Below are positions 28,991 to 38,990 of a DNA stretch of 64,000 bases, piece after piece; position 1 is the first letter of the stretch, and each line of letters starts with the position of its first letter. The position numbers and the translations under genes are program-made. Origin of the DNA: Enterobacter sp. Bisph1 (GTDB lineage: Bacteria; Pseudomonadota; Gammaproteobacteria; Enterobacterales; Enterobacteriaceae); assembly GCF_000814905.1 (NCBI RefSeq), contig NZ_JXAG01000033.1, positions 62,001-126,000 on the forward strand, in the 5' to 3' direction. The notes below the pieces were generated by a model. That model worked only from the letters and a program-made list of their open reading frames with translations, did no database searches and had not been told where the DNA came from.

Positions 28991-31900
28991 ATGGCTAAGT
29001 TTTTTATCGATCGCCCCATTTTTGCATGGGTCATCGCGATTATCATCATGCTGGCAGGGGCGCTTTCGATCCTCAAACTGCCGGTGGCGCAGTATCCAAC
29101 GATCGCGCCGCCAGCAGTTCAGATCACCGCTTCCTACCCGGGTGCTGATGCGAAAACGGTGCAGGATACCGTGACGCAGGTTATCGAACAGAACATGAAC
29201 GGTATCGATAACCTGCTCTATATGTCCTCCACCAGTGATTCTGCGGGTACCGTGCAGATAACTATCACCTTTGATTCGGGTGCCGATGCGGATATCGCGC
29301 AGGTTCAGGTGCAGAACAAACTGCAGCTGGCGATGCCGTTATTACCGCAGGAAGTGCAGCAGCAAGGCGTGAGCGTTGAGAAATCCTCCAGCAGCTTCCT
29401 GATGGTTCTCGGTATGATCAGTACCGATGGCTCAATGAATCAGGATGATATCGCCGACTATGTGGGTGCAACCATTAAAGATCCGATCAGCCGTACCACT
29501 GGCGTCGGTGACGTGCAGCTGTTTGGTGCGCAGTACGCGATGCGTATCTGGATGGATCCGAACAAACTGAACAACTTCCAGCTGACGCCGGTTGAAGTGA
29601 TCGCGGCGATTAAAGCGCAGAATGCCCAGGTGGCAGCCGGTCAGTTGGGCGGTACACCGCCGGTGAAAGGCCAGCAGTTGAACGCCTCTATCGTCGCGCA
29701 AACCCGTCTGACCTCGGCAGAAGAGTTTAGTAAGATCCTGTTGAAAGTGAACGCCGACGGTTCGCAGGTGCGCCTGCGCGACGTAGCGAAAGTTGAGCTG
29801 GGCGGCGAAAGCTACGACGTTATCGCCCGCTTTAACGGTCAACCGGCAGCCGGTCTGGGGATTAAACTGGCGACGGGCGCTAACGCGCTGGACACTGCCA
29901 AAGCCGTTCGCGCCACCATTGAAAGGCTGGAACCTTTCTTCCCGCACGGCCTGCAGGTGGTTTACCCGTACGACACCACGCCGTTTGTTAAGATCTCAAT
30001 TAACGAAGTGGTGAAAACGCTGGTCGAAGCGATCGTGCTGGTGTTCCTGGTAATGTATCTGTTCCTGCAGAACTTCCGCGCCACGCTTATCCCAACCATT
30101 GCCGTACCGGTTGTGCTGTTGGGGACGTTCGCTATTCTTGCGGCGTTTGGCTACTCGATAAACACCCTCACCATGTTTGGTATGGTGCTGGCGATAGGTT
30201 TGCTCGTGGATGACGCCATCGTGGTGGTGGAAAACGTCGAGCGTGTGATGATGGAAGAGGGTTTGCCACCAAAAGAGGCGACACGCCGCTCGATGGGGCA
30301 AATTCAGGGCGCGCTGGTCGGTATCGCCCTGGTGCTGTCAGCGGTATTTATCCCGATGGCCTTCTTCGGCGGTTCTACGGGCGCTATCTATCGTCAATTC
30401 TCAATTACTATCGTTTCGGCGATGGTGCTGTCGGTCATCGTTGCGTTGATCCTGACGCCAGCGCTGTGCGCCACGATGCTAAAACCAATAGCAAAAGGCG
30501 ACCACGGCGAAGGCAAGAAAGGCTTCTTCGGCTGGTTCAACCGCATGTTTGAGAAGAGCACGCACCATTACACCGACAGCGTAGGCAATATCCTGCGCAG
30601 CACCGGTCGTTATCTGCTGCTCTATATCATTATCGTTGCGGGTATGGCGTTCTTGTTTGTACGTCTGCCGAGTTCGTTCCTGCCCGATGAAGACCAGGGC
30701 GTATTTCTGACCATGGCCCAGTTGCCTGCAGGCGCGACGCAAGAGCGCACGCAAAAAGTACTGGATGAAGTGACGAAATATTATCTGGAGAACGAAAAAG
30801 AGAACGTGAAGTCCGTCTTTACGGTTAACGGTTTCGGCTTCTCCGGGCGCGGTCAGAACACCGGTCTGGCGTTTATTTCTCTGAAAAACTGGGATGAACG
30901 CCCAGGCGATAAGAATAAGGTAACGGCCATTGCGGGCCGTGCCAGCGCGCACTTTGCATCGATTAAAGATGCGATGGTGTTCGCCTTTAACCTGCCGGCG
31001 ATTGTTGAACTGGGTACGGCGACCGGCTTTGACTTCCAGCTCGTAGACCAGGCCAACCTGGGCCATGAGAAGTTAACCCAGGCGCGTAACCAGCTGTTTG
31101 GTGAAATCGCGCAGCATCCGGATCTGCTGGTGGGCGTACGTCCTAACGGGCTTGAAGATACACCGCAGTTCAAAATCGATATCGATCAGGAAAAAGCGCA
31201 GGCGCTTGGCGTCTCGATTAGCGATATCAATACCACGCTGGGCTCAGCATGGGGCGGAAGCTACGTTAACGACTTTATCGACCGCGGTCGCGTGAAGAAA
31301 GTGTTCGTTATGTCTACCGCGCAATACCGTATGCTGCCTTCGGATCTCGGTAACTGGTTTGTTCGCGCGGCGGACGGCAAAATGGTGCCCTTCTCCGCAT
31401 TTACCACCACGCACTGGGTTTACGGTTCGCCGCGTCTGGAACGTTACAACGGCCTGCCGTCGATGGAGATCCTCGGTCAGGCTGCACCGGGTAAAAGTAC
31501 CGGTGAAGCCATGGAGATGATGGAACAGCTGGCCAGCAAACTGCCTACAGGGATCGGTTATGACTGGACGGGTATGTCCTATCAGGAACGTCTCTCAGGC
31601 AACCAGGCACCGGCGCTGTACGCCATTTCGCTGATTGTGGTATTCCTCTGTCTGGCAGCCCTGTATGAGAGCTGGTCGATTCCGTTCTCGGTCATGCTGG
31701 TCGTACCGCTCGGCGTTGTGGGCGCGTTGGTGGCGGCAAGCCTGCGCGGTCTCTCTAACGACGTCTATTTCCAGGTGGGCCTGCTGACAACCATTGGCTT
31801 GTCGGCGAAGAACGCGATACTGATCGTCGAATTCGCCAAAGATCTGATGGATAAAGAGGGCAAAGGGCTGATAGAGGCGACGCTGGAAGCGGTGCGTATG

Positions 31901-32140
31901 CGTCTGCGTCCGATTCTGATGACCTCGCTGGCGTTTATCCTGGGCGTGTTGCCGCTGGTTATCAGTACCGGTGCAGGCTCCGGGGCGCAGAACGCCGTTG
32001 GTACCGGGGTAATGGGCGGGATGATCACCGCAACCGTGCTGGCTATTTTCTTCGTTCCGGTGTTCTTTGTGGTGGTCCGCCGCCGCTTTAGCCGCCGTAA
32101 CGAGGATGTTGAGCACAGCCATAAGGTCGAGCAGCACTGA
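28991..32140 (+). CDS. acrB: RND multidrug efflux transporter AcrB
   Basis: 1049 residues, exactly the E. coli length. Twelve membrane helices and two large periplasmic loops form the RND fold. The proton-relay Asp407/Asp408 pair is visible in [18 protein letters not shown], and the N-terminus [14 protein letters not shown] is invariant. It exports bile salts, dyes, detergents and many antibiotics through AcrA-TolC by proton motive force. It is followed by an intrinsic terminator. Confidence 0.98.
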   Translation: MAKFFIDRPIFAWVIAIIIMLAGALSILKLPVAQYPTIAPPAVQITASYPGADAKTVQDTVTQVIEQNMNGIDNLLYMSSTSDSAGTVQITITFDSGADADIAQVQVQNKLQLAMPLLPQEVQQQGVSVEKSSSSFLMVLGMISTDGSMNQDDIADYVGATIKDPISRTTGVGDVQLFGAQYAMRIWMDPNKLNNFQLTPVEVIAAIKAQNAQVAAGQLGGTPPVKGQQLNASIVAQTRLTSAEEFSKILLKVNADGSQVRLRDVAKVELGGESYDVIARFNGQPAAGLGIKLATGANALDTAKAVRATIERLEPFFPHGLQVVYPYDTTPFVKISINEVVKTLVEAIVLVFLVMYLFLQNFRATLIPTIAVPVVLLGTFAILAAFGYSINTLTMFGMVLAIGLLVDDAIVVVENVERVMMEEGLPPKEATRRSMGQIQGALVGIALVLSAVFIPMAFFGGSTGAIYRQFSITIVSAMVLSVIVALILTPALCATMLKPIAKGDHGEGKKGFFGWFNRMFEKSTHHYTDSVGNILRSTGRYLLLYIIIVAGMAFLFVRLPSSFLPDEDQGVFLTMAQLPAGATQERTQKVLDEVTKYYLENEKENVKSVFTVNGFGFSGRGQNTGLAFISLKNWDERPGDKNKVTAIAGRASAHFASIKDAMVFAFNLPAIVELGTATGFDFQLVDQANLGHEKLTQARNQLFGEIAQHPDLLVGVRPNGLEDTPQFKIDIDQEKAQALGVSISDINTTLGSAWGGSYVNDFIDRGRVKKVFVMSTAQYRMLPSDLGNWFVRAADGKMVPFSAFTTTHWVYGSPRLERYNGLPSMEILGQAAPGKSTGEAMEMMEQLASKLPTGIGYDWTGMSYQERLSGNQAPALYAISLIVVFLCLAALYESWSIPFSVMLVVPLGVVGALVAASLRGLSNDVYFQVGLLTTIGLSAKNAILIVEFAKDLMDKEGKGLIEATLEAVRMRLRPILMTSLAFILGVLPLVISTGAGSGAQNAVGTGVMGGMITATVLAIFFVPVFFVVVRRRFSRRNEDVEHSHKVEQH

Positions 32141-32161
32141 TCTTCCTCTCTCTAATTGCAA

Positions 32162-32184
32162 AGGCCGCGCACAGCGGCCTTTTT
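32162..32184 (+). terminator. Terminator of acrAB
   Basis: AGGCCGC (32162-32168) pairs with GCGGCCT (32174-32180) around a 5-base loop, followed by four more T. It lies 21 bases after the acrB stop. Confidence 0.9.
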
Positions 32185-32667
32185 CATACTCCCTCTTTCT
32201 GATTCCGGCTCAGCGGATCATTAAAAGCATTTATTGTCTTTTGTTTATTAAACATCGCCAATATAAGGCATATAATAACTGTGTATTAGGAATACTCCTT
32301 CCTTCGCAGGAATTATTCTTAATTTACTGGTACAATCTGTTTAAGTAAGAAAAATCCTGGGAAAATTTATTCCCGTTAGATGAATAATCTCACTATCGCT
32401 AACTTAATGAATTTTAAGGATGCGTAAGCCGCAAGGCCCGTACAGGCCACTTTCAACCTTCTGCGGTTTGATTGCTATTTCGTCGACGGTGGGCAATGCA
32501 GGATACTATTTGTAATTTTTCGCCATGGCACCATGAAATCTTATTCAGACTAGCTTATAGTTATATCAACCATCCTAAAGTACTCGGTGTCTCTGGTCAG
32601 AGCAGAAGTTTCCCATCCTGAAACAGCATTGGTTAGCAAAAAATTACCACTCAGAAGGGGATACGTT
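32185..32667. other. acrB-tomB intergenic region, no gene seen
   Basis: About 480 bp, AT-rich in the first half (TTTATTAAAC, TATAATAACT, TTAATTTACT) and more balanced in the second. No open frame with a ribosome site was found on either strand. It probably holds the tomB-hha promoter and leader. No recognised RNA gene could be assigned. Confidence 0.6.
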
Positions 32668-33042
32668 ATGGACGAATACTCGCCAAAAAGGCATGATATC
32701 GCGCAGCTCAAATTTCTCTGCGAAACGTTGTACCATGACTGCCTCGTTAATCTTGAAGAGAGCCATCATGGGTGGGTTAACGATCCAACTTCAGCCATCA
32801 ATTTGCAGTTAAACGAGCTGATAGAACACATTGCCACTTTCGCACTTAATTATAAAATTAAGTACAATGAAGATAATAAGCTGATTGAACAGATTGACGA
32901 ATACCTTGACGACACGTTTATGTTGTTCAGCAGCTACGGCATTAATACACATGACTTACAGAAATGGCGCAAAACAGGTAACAAACTGTTCCGCAGTTTC
33001 ATCAATGTAAGCAAGGCTAATCCTGTAAGCCACTCTTGTTAA
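32668..33042 (+). CDS. tomB: Hha toxicity modulator TomB
   Basis: 124 residues from ATG 32668 (MDEYSPKRHDIAQL), identical in length and nearly in sequence to E. coli TomB; upstream in-frame starts are unsupported. It is helical and acidic, with conserved single Cys residues (CETLYHDC). It is encoded 23 bp upstream of hha, as in E. coli. In E. coli the pair was described as toxin (Hha) and antitoxin (TomB) affecting biofilm formation. Confidence 0.96.
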   Translation: MDEYSPKRHDIAQLKFLCETLYHDCLVNLEESHHGWVNDPTSAINLQLNELIEHIATFALNYKIKYNEDNKLIEQIDEYLDDTFMLFSSYGINTHDLQKWRKTGNKLFRSFINVSKANPVSHSC

Positions 33043-33065
33043 TATTTCAACACTAAGGTGAAAGC

Positions 33066-33284
33066 ATGTCCGATAAACCATTAACCAAAGTTGATTATTT
33101 GATGCGTTTAAGGCGCTGTCAGACAATTGATACACTGGAACGCGTAATTGAAAAAAATAAATATGAACTTCCTGACGAGGAACTCGCGGTGTTTTATTCA
33201 GCAGCAGATCATCGTTTGGCAGAACTGACCATGAATAAGCTTTATGACAAAATCCCTTCCTCCGTATGGAAGTTTGTACGCTAA
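33066..33284 (+). CDS. hha: Nucleoid-associated modulator Hha
   Basis: 72 residues; all but a few positions match E. coli Hha ([20 protein letters not shown]). It is a small helical protein that binds H-NS and tunes silencing of horizontally acquired genes, including virulence loci. It is in an operon with tomB, with a ribosome site AAGGTG upstream. Its presence is relevant to control of the accessory block further along. Confidence 0.97.
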   Translation: MSDKPLTKVDYLMRLRRCQTIDTLERVIEKNKYELPDEELAVFYSAADHRLAELTMNKLYDKIPSSVWKFVR

Positions 33285-33359
33285 TTCTTCTGAATGTTAA
33301 TTATGGTTTTTCTCAGCCTACCCGGCATTAAACCTTGGTGACAGGTGTATCCGCGCCCC

Positions 33360-33926
33360 ATGAATGAAGAAAAACAAAAAATGATAGCCGGCCTGCCCTA
33401 TCGTCCGTCGGACGATACGCTACGCGCCGACCGCCTGCGCGCCCGGCAACTTATCCATCGTTATAACCACTCCAGCCCCGACGAAAAAACCGAACGCCAG
33501 GCGATTCTCAACGCACTGCTTGGTGCCGGTGAAGGCGCTTATATCGAACCCAATTTTCGCTGTGATTATGGGTACAATATTTTTCTCGGTAAGGCCTTTT
33601 ACGCCAATTTTGATTGCGTCATGCTTGATGTCTGTCCGATCCACATCGGCGATAATTGCATGCTGGCGCCGGGCGTGCATATTTATACGGCGACGCATCC
33701 GGTCGATGCCGCACAACGGATCAGCGGCGTTGAGTACGGTAAACCGGTCACTATTGGGCATAACGTCTGGATTGGCGGACGCGCGGTTATCAATCCGGGC
33801 GTAACTATTGGTGACAATGCGGTCATTGCTTCCGGTGCGGTGGTAGTGAAAGATGTGCCGCCGAATGTGATAGTGGGCGGTAACCCGGCTACAATCATCA
33901 AGACCTTGCCCCCGTCAAACCTGTAA
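33360..33926 (+). CDS. maa: Maltose O-acetyltransferase Maa
   Basis: 188 residues from ATG 33360 ([11 protein letters not shown]), which aligns with the E. coli MSTEKEKMIAG start; a GTG at 33345 is an alternative. It is a left-handed beta-helix hexapeptide acetyltransferase (repeats from about residue 70 to 180), with the catalytic-His region YTATHPVDA and the [16 protein letters not shown] coil. It transfers acetyl from acetyl-CoA to maltose and other sugars; the physiological role may be detoxification. It lies between hha and ylaC, as in E. coli. Confidence 0.94.
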   Translation: MNEEKQKMIAGLPYRPSDDTLRADRLRARQLIHRYNHSSPDEKTERQAILNALLGAGEGAYIEPNFRCDYGYNIFLGKAFYANFDCVMLDVCPIHIGDNCMLAPGVHIYTATHPVDAAQRISGVEYGKPVTIGHNVWIGGRAVINPGVTIGDNAVIASGAVVVKDVPPNVIVGGNPATIIKTLPPSNL

Positions 33927-34027
33927 CTGTTATCGTTTTTTGTCGTGAAACTGATACTTTTTTCATACAAAGCGGCAACTTAAAATAGGCTGTCCACCTG
34001 TAAAAACAGTATCAGCAAAGGCGTAAG

Positions 34028-34507
34028 ATGACAGAGATACAACGGCTGCTCAGCGAAACGATCGAAGAGATCAATCAGCGTGAGAAACGGGATAACCGCC
34101 CGCGCTTCAGCATCAGTTTTATTCGCAAACACCCCGGCTTGTTTATCGGTATGTATTTGGCGTTTCTGGCGACCCTGGCCGTAATGCTGCAATCAGAAAC
34201 CCTTGCCGGGTCGGTATGGCTGCTGGTGGTCCTGTTTATCGCGCTGAACGGCTTTTTCTTTTTTGATGTTTACCCGCGCTATCACTACGAGGATATCGAT
34301 GTTCTCGACTTTCGCGTCTGTTATAACGGCGAATGGTACAACACACGTTTTGTGCCTGACGGCTTGATCGAGGCGATTCTCCACTCGCCAAACGTAGATG
34401 ACGCCCATAAAGCGCAGCTGCAAAAAATGGTCGAGCGTAAAGGCGAACTCTCCTTTTACGATGTCTACACCCTTACCCGCCCTGCTGGCGTACAATCAGC
34501 CGGTTAA
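34028..34507 (+). CDS. ylaC: DUF5413-type inner-membrane protein YlaC
   Basis: 159 residues (E. coli 156). It starts [16 protein letters not shown] and has two adjacent membrane helices (about residues 35-53 and 58-77: [12 protein letters not shown] and [12 protein letters not shown]). The C-terminal cytoplasmic domain contains [16 protein letters not shown]. The function is unknown. Its last 35 bases overlap the 3' end of the convergent MocR-type regulator gene. It marks the left edge of the accessory block. Confidence 0.93.
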   Translation: MTEIQRLLSETIEEINQREKRDNRPRFSISFIRKHPGLFIGMYLAFLATLAVMLQSETLAGSVWLLVVLFIALNGFFFFDVYPRYHYEDIDVLDFRVCYNGEWYNTRFVPDGLIEAILHSPNVDDAHKAQLQKMVERKGELSFYDVYTLTRPAGVQSAG

Positions 34508-35918
34508 GCACACCTACCGCCGCCGGAAATTGTGCGGCGGACGTATTGCCAAATCCCAGAACCAGCCCGCTTGATGCCGCATCGGGGTTGAGCCAGAAAC
34601 GGCTTAACGCATGGGGTGCCAGCTGATGCTTGTGCGCTTCGCGTACTAAAGCCCGATCGTCAATACCCGGAATCGACAGGGTTAAGTGCAGCCCGCTGCC
34701 GCCAAAAATACGGTGCTCCACCTGCATCTCTTGACGTAGCGCTTCCCGCAGATGCGCCTGCCGTTTACGGTACAAACGGCGCATCGCCGCCAGATGACGC
34801 GAATAATGCCCCTCTTCAATAAACCGCGCCAGCGTCAATTGTTCAGCCCGGTGGCCGCCACGCAGTAAACTGCCGATAACCGGCGCGGCGGCCTGCGCCA
34901 GGGCTGGCGGCATCACCATAAAGCCAATACGCAGCGAGGGAAACAGCGTCTTGCTAAAGGTGCCGATATAGACCACCGGCGGATGCGCCACCATGCCGAG
35001 CATCGCCGGAATCGGTTCGCCGGGGTAACGGAACTCGCTATCATAGTCGTCCTCGATAATCCAGCTACCGCAGCGACGGGCATACTCCAGCAGCGCCAGC
35101 CGCCGGGTTGCGCTCATCACCAGCCCGAGCGGATATTGATGGGATGGCGAGGTGTAAATCATCCGTGGCTGGGGTGCCGTAACATCCAGCCGCATACCTT
35201 CCCCATCGAGCGGAATACCCGAAACATTTAGCCCCGCCGACAAAAACGCGCTTTTAGCGCCAACGTAGCCGGGCTCCTCGACCCACGCGTCATCACCCGC
35301 GTTGCACAGCAGACGCACGCACAGCATTAGCGCTTCCTGCGCGCCTTCGGTGATAACTATTTGCGCGGCCTCGCAATCAATGCCACGGGAAAGTGCCAGA
35401 TGACGCGCAATCGCCATGCGCAGACGCAATTCACCCGCTGAGTCGCCATAGTTAAGCAGCGCGTTACCTTCATCGCGCCATACACGCTCCGTCAGCCGCC
35501 GCCACGCCGTCTGCGGGAAGTAATTAGCAGCGGGAATACCGGGGGTTAAGGCCAGCGCGGGCGAATAACGCTGAACGCCCACCGGCAAATTTTGCACGCC
35601 GCGCGCCAGGCTCACGGGCGGCGGCAACGCCGATGGGCCGGATACTTTTGCCAGCTTCGCTACCTGCGTTCCCTGCCGATCGCGCAGCACATAGCCTTCC
35701 ACTGCCAGCTGTTCAAGGGCGGTATTGACCGTATTACGTGAAAGGGCCAGGGATTGCGCCAGCACGCGCGAGCCGGGTAACAGGCTGCCCGCCTGCAGCG
35801 TGCCGTTGATGATGGCATCGCGCAGGGTCAGATAAAGTGTCCGCTGCCGGGTCATCCCCTCCCGCGTCGCCAGCGGCTTGCGCAGCAGCGCATATAACTC
35901 ATCTTGTGGAATATTCAT
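34473..35918 (-). CDS. MocR-family (GntR-HTH plus aminotransferase) regulator
   Basis: 481 residues. The N-terminal GntR winged helix (about 22-92, [21 protein letters not shown]) is joined by a Pro-rich linker to a fold-type I aminotransferase domain (about 120-475). The PLP lysine is Lys323 in [12 protein letters not shown], with the phosphate-binding Asp/Tyr region [14 protein letters not shown]. Such proteins are PLP-responsive regulators, not enzymes. It is divergent from a GNAT acetyltransferase with an inverted repeat between, so it probably controls that gene. The closest described relatives are PdxR/YjiR types; the effector is unknown. Confidence 0.88.
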   Translation of the reverse strand: MNIPQDELYALLRKPLATREGMTRQRTLYLTLRDAIINGTLQAGSLLPGSRVLAQSLALSRNTVNTALEQLAVEGYVLRDRQGTQVAKLAKVSGPSALPPPVSLARGVQNLPVGVQRYSPALALTPGIPAANYFPQTAWRRLTERVWRDEGNALLNYGDSAGELRLRMAIARHLALSRGIDCEAAQIVITEGAQEALMLCVRLLCNAGDDAWVEEPGYVGAKSAFLSAGLNVSGIPLDGEGMRLDVTAPQPRMIYTSPSHQYPLGLVMSATRRLALLEYARRCGSWIIEDDYDSEFRYPGEPIPAMLGMVAHPPVVYIGTFSKTLFPSLRIGFMVMPPALAQAAAPVIGSLLRGGHRAEQLTLARFIEEGHYSRHLAAMRRLYRKRQAHLREALRQEMQVEHRIFGGSGLHLTLSIPGIDDRALVREAHKHQLAPHALSRFWLNPDAASSGLVLGFGNTSAAQFPAAVGVLNRLIVRQQGG

Positions 35919-35957
35919 TCACTGCTCCGATCGTGGCCCCATCAAACTATAGCTGGA

Positions 35958-35977
35958 TGGTTCTTTTTATGGAACCA
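35958..35977. promoter_or_regulatory. Inverted repeat between MocR regulator and GNAT gene
   Basis: TGGTTC (35958-35963) and GAACCA (35972-35977) form a 20-bp dyad with an 8-bp spacer in the 99-bp divergent region. Its position suggests an operator for the MocR-type regulator. Binding is inferred. Confidence 0.6.
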
Positions 35978-36017
35978 GCGCAGCGTTACGCTGACCTGAC
36001 CGATATAAGGAGGCATC

Positions 36018-36719
36018 ATGAGTGAATACAATCAATATCAACAGCCCCTTGGCGACGCGCTGCCGGACTGGCAGCCCCGCCCTTTTCCTGAACGCGTGAT
36101 ACTTAAAGGGCAATATTGTCACCTTGAACCACTGCAGCCGGCCCATGCCGCCGCGCTGTTTCAGGCCCATCAAACGGCGGGTGACAGCCGTAGCTGGACA
36201 TGGCTGATGCGCGAGCCAGAAGAGGATGAAGCCGCGTTTTGCGCGTGGGTGACCAGCGTTTGCACGCTGCGCGATCCGATTCATTTTGCGGTGATCGACA
36301 AGCAAACGGCGTTGCCGGTCGGCAGTTTATCGCTGATGCGCATTGATGAAAAAAATGGCGTGGTGGAAGTGGGAAGCGTGCATTTTTCGCCATTGCTAAG
36401 CCGTACGCCCGCCTCAACGGAAGCGCAATGGTTACTGATGCGTTACGTGTTCGATACCCTTGGCTATCGCCGCTACGAGTGGAAATGCAACAGCCTGAAT
36501 GAACCCTCGCGGCAGGCGGCGCTGCGATTAGGTTTTCACTATGAAGGTCGCTTTCGCCAGGCGCTGGTGGTGAAAGGTCATAATCGCGATACGGACTGGT
36601 TTTCCATTATCGATAGCGAATGGCCTGCGGTAGATAGTGCGCTGCAACGCTGGCTTGCCGCCGATAATTTTACCGCTGACGGCAAGCAGCGTCGTAGCTT
36701 AGCCTCGCTTCGTACTTAA
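36018..36719 (+). CDS. GNAT-family N-acetyltransferase (RimJ/RimL-like)
   Basis: 233 residues with a strong TAAGGAGG site. The acetyltransferase domain (about residues 30-200) is of the RimJ/RimL type, including [21 protein letters not shown] and the acetyl-CoA region [21 protein letters not shown]. The substrate is unknown. The head-to-head placement with a MocR regulator is a recurring pair in proteobacteria, so control by it is likely. The stop overlaps by a few bases the stop of the convergent rpmJ2. Confidence 0.85.
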   Translation: MSEYNQYQQPLGDALPDWQPRPFPERVILKGQYCHLEPLQPAHAAALFQAHQTAGDSRSWTWLMREPEEDEAAFCAWVTSVCTLRDPIHFAVIDKQTALPVGSLSLMRIDEKNGVVEVGSVHFSPLLSRTPASTEAQWLLMRYVFDTLGYRRYEWKCNSLNEPSRQAALRLGFHYEGRFRQALVVKGHNRDTDWFSIIDSEWPAVDSALQRWLAADNFTADGKQRRSLASLRT

Positions 36720-36856
36720 CGCCGTTTCTTTCTGCCCTGCACGGCTTTAAAGCGCGGGTTCGATTTGCAAATCACATAGATACGCCCCTTGCGCTTGACT
36801 ATTTGGCAGTCAGGGTGGCGTTGTTTTGCGCTACGTAATGAATTCAGCACCTGCAT
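36716..36856 (-). CDS. rpmJ2: Alternative 50S ribosomal protein L36 (zinc-free)
   Basis: 46 residues beginning [14 protein letters not shown] and ending [10 protein letters not shown], almost identical to E. coli YkgO. Only Cys17 and Cys30 are present, without the four-residue zinc ribbon, so it is the zinc-independent C- paralogue. It starts three bases after the rpmE2 stop with an AAGGAG site inside rpmE2. It is expected to replace the zinc-binding L36 during zinc starvation. Confidence 0.93.
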   Translation of the reverse strand: MQVLNSLRSAKQRHPDCQIVKRKGRIYVICKSNPRFKAVQGRKKRR

Positions 36857-36859
36857 CAG

Positions 36860-37120
36860 TTACTCCTTTTTATCGGCAAAAAAACGGCCATAACGCTGCT
36901 GGAAGCGCGCCGCGCTGCCTTCGTTGGTAATGACTTTCTGTTTTCCGGTGTAGTAAGGGTGTGAAGCGGAAGAGACATCAATCGTCACGTAGGGATAAGT
37001 GACGCCCTCCAGTTCAATTTCGCGATCTGTTTTAATCGTCGAACCCACTTTGAAATACTCATTGACGCTGGTGTCATGAAAGACAACCGTCCGGTAAGCG
37101 GGATGGATATCAGGTCTCAT
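36860..37120 (-). CDS. rpmE2: Alternative 50S ribosomal protein L31 type B (zinc-free)
   Basis: 86 residues (E. coli YkgM 87). The family signature [19 protein letters not shown] is present, and there is no cysteine at all, marking the zinc-free form. It is cotranscribed with rpmJ2. A Zur-like palindrome lies just upstream. Under zinc limitation Zur repression lifts and this protein displaces zinc-bound L31, freeing zinc. Confidence 0.95.
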   Translation of the reverse strand: MRPDIHPAYRTVVFHDTSVNEYFKVGSTIKTDREIELEGVTYPYVTIDVSSASHPYYTGKQKVITNEGSAARFQQRYGRFFADKKE

Positions 37121-37132
37121 TTCTGGCTCTCT

Positions 37133-37150
37133 GTATTGTTATAACATAAC
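37133..37150 (-). promoter_or_regulatory. Zur-like operator of rpmE2-rpmJ2
   Basis: It is centred on the perfect decamer TGTTATAACA (37137-37146) with AT-rich flanks (GTATTGTTATAACATAAC). It resembles Zur boxes of enterobacterial znu and ykgM promoters and begins 13 bases upstream of rpmE2. Confidence 0.75.
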
Positions 37151-37306
37151 AAAAGTCTAACGAAGTTGATTTCCCATTTCAAGGGATCGATGCCAGGCGT
37201 TTATGCATTACGTCTGGTAAAAGGCAGTTAGTAGGCTGAAAAAGGGTTCAGAGAGGAGGGAGAATTGCGAGGGATTAGGGTGAAAGACGGAAGCAGAGAA
37301 GAGGTG

Positions 37307-37336
37307 CCCGGCACCGCGTTTTACTGCGGTGCCGGG
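37307..37336 (-). terminator. Hairpin downstream of the PTS gene
   Basis: An 11-bp perfect stem, CCCGGCACCGC (37307-37317) with GCGGTGCCGGG (37326-37336), has an 8-base loop seven bases past the PTS stop. The minus-strand tail is CTCTTCTC rather than a pure T-run. Confidence 0.65.
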
Positions 37337-37343
37337 GTGCGGA

Positions 37344-38714
37344 TTACTCCTGCGTCTCTTTTCCCACCAGCAAAGTGGTGAGCACAAACGACAGGATCAG
37401 CGCCATCGCTACGCCGGAGACGGCAAAGATAAAGTACGGCCCGATATACGCAGGAAGGCTGAAAATGCTCGATAAAATATAGCCATACAGCCGCACGCCG
37501 AAGAAGGCGATAAAGGCGGAGGCCAGCGAGCTGGCTACGGTGGCGGCAATAAAGGCTTTTTTGTAGCGCGTCAGAACGCCAAACAGCGCCGGTTCTGTAA
37601 TCCCCAGCAGCGCGGAGATGGCCGCCGACAGGGTAACGGTTTTATCCTGACGATTTTTGCTAATACGCCAGATGGCAAAGGTCGCACCGGCAATCGCCAT
37701 GTTTGCCATAAACATCATCGGCATCAGCATATCGTACCCGCGCTCGCTAAAGTTTTGCAGGGCAATCGGCGTCATCGCATGGTGCATACCGGTGAGGATC
37801 GCCACCGGGCGGATCGCCCCGACAATCAGACCGGCAAAACTCGCCGACACGCCAAACAGCCCGGCAATAAACCATGCCAGCGCTTTACCGAGGTAAATAC
37901 CAATCGGGCCAATCACCACCAGCGCCGCCAGCGCGCCGAGAAACAGCGTGAGCGTGGGGGTAAAGACGGTTTTCAGCACCTCCGGCATGATCCTGTCAAC
38001 CCAGCGATGAATGTAGCTCAGCGCCAGAATCGAGAAGATCACCGGGATCACGCTTGCCGAGTAGTTAAAGACCGAAACCGGCAAGGTATTGAGCAACCAA
38101 AACGCGCTGACCGCGCCATCCTGATGCGCCGCCAGCGCTTTCGCCGCATCAATCAGCGATGGATACATCAGGCAAGCTGCCACCGCCGCGGCCAGATACT
38201 CATTGGTCTTGAAGATCTTCGCCGCCGAAACCGCGAGGAAAAACGGCAGGAAATAGAACACGCCGCTGGCGATAAGATCGATGATCATCACCGTATCGCT
38301 TTTCGCCGAGACCACTTTAAGCGCAATCAGCCCGGCCAGCAGCCCTTTGATCATCCCCGCGCCCGCAATGGCGGGCACAATCGGTCCAAACACGCCGGAG
38401 ACGGTATCCATAAACATCGACACCAGGCTTTTGCGCCCTTTCCCCTCGCCTGCGGCCTGCGCTGGCCCTTTACCGAGCATCGCCAGCAGCTGTTCGTACC
38501 AGCTGTTAACTTTGGGGCCAATCACTATCTGAAACTGATCGCTTTGCAACTGCGCGCCCAGCACGCCCGGCAGTTTTTTGATTTCATCCTGCTCCACCAG
38601 AGCGTCATTGATGAGGCTAAAACGTAAGCGTGTCATACAGTGCCAGACATTATTGATATTCTCTCGTCCGCCTACCAGGCGAATAATATTGCCGATGGCT
38701 TCTTGCGTCCCCAT
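37344..38714 (-). CDS. PTS sugar permease, EIIBC (glucose/beta-glucoside superfamily)
   Basis: 456 residues from ATG 38714 (MGTQEAIGNII), with AGGAGT six bases upstream; an earlier frame start has no site. The EIIB domain (1-85) has the phosphocysteine Cys26 in NNVWHCMTRLRFSL. A linker (about 90-105) leads to an EIIC domain with about ten membrane helices, including the motif GITEPALFG. There is no EIIA domain, so it must borrow one, perhaps EIIA-Glc. It is divergent from an enolase-superfamily enzyme with a GntR gene behind. The sugar is not deducible. Confidence 0.87.
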   Translation of the reverse strand: MGTQEAIGNIIRLVGGRENINNVWHCMTRLRFSLINDALVEQDEIKKLPGVLGAQLQSDQFQIVIGPKVNSWYEQLLAMLGKGPAQAAGEGKGRKSLVSMFMDTVSGVFGPIVPAIAGAGMIKGLLAGLIALKVVSAKSDTVMIIDLIASGVFYFLPFFLAVSAAKIFKTNEYLAAAVAACLMYPSLIDAAKALAAHQDGAVSAFWLLNTLPVSVFNYSASVIPVIFSILALSYIHRWVDRIMPEVLKTVFTPTLTLFLGALAALVVIGPIGIYLGKALAWFIAGLFGVSASFAGLIVGAIRPVAILTGMHHAMTPIALQNFSERGYDMLMPMMFMANMAIAGATFAIWRISKNRQDKTVTLSAAISALLGITEPALFGVLTRYKKAFIAATVASSLASAFIAFFGVRLYGYILSSIFSLPAYIGPYFIFAVSGVAMALILSFVLTTLLVGKETQE

Positions 38715-38855
38715 AAATACTCCTGCTGGAAATGTTGTTGTTTTAATCATTGCAACAAATGGTAGAGAAAGCCGCATCGTAAAACAAACCAATAAAATAT
38801 GAATCACGTCACAATTCACCAGCAGAAAGCGATGTAATGCCCAACAAAGCTAAAA

Positions 38856-38898
38856 TTGGTCTGGTTTTTTATTTAAAAGCTCACGCTTATCAGACCAA
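38856..38898. promoter_or_regulatory. Inverted half-sites in the PTS/dehydratase divergent promoter
   Basis: TTGGTCTG (38856-38863) and its exact complement CAGACCAA (38891-38898) lie 27 bp apart in the 276-bp divergent region, with AT-rich sequence around. They are candidate operator halves for the GntR regulator at 40187. Binding is inferred only. Confidence 0.5.
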
Positions 38899-38990
38899 AA
38901 AATTTATTCGATAAAAGCGTTTACCTTTCGGCGGAATTAGGGCGAAGATAATAGCCTCACTCGCTTATTTCACGTTGTAAAGGAGCTCCC

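Noticed and set aside
37161-37306. Possible small gene between rpmE2 and the PTS terminator
   Set aside because: No frame with start and ribosome site was found on either strand.
37755-38627. 290-residue frame antisense to the PTS permease
   Set aside because: Arg/His/Gln-rich composition typical of the reverse complement of a membrane protein; no start signals.
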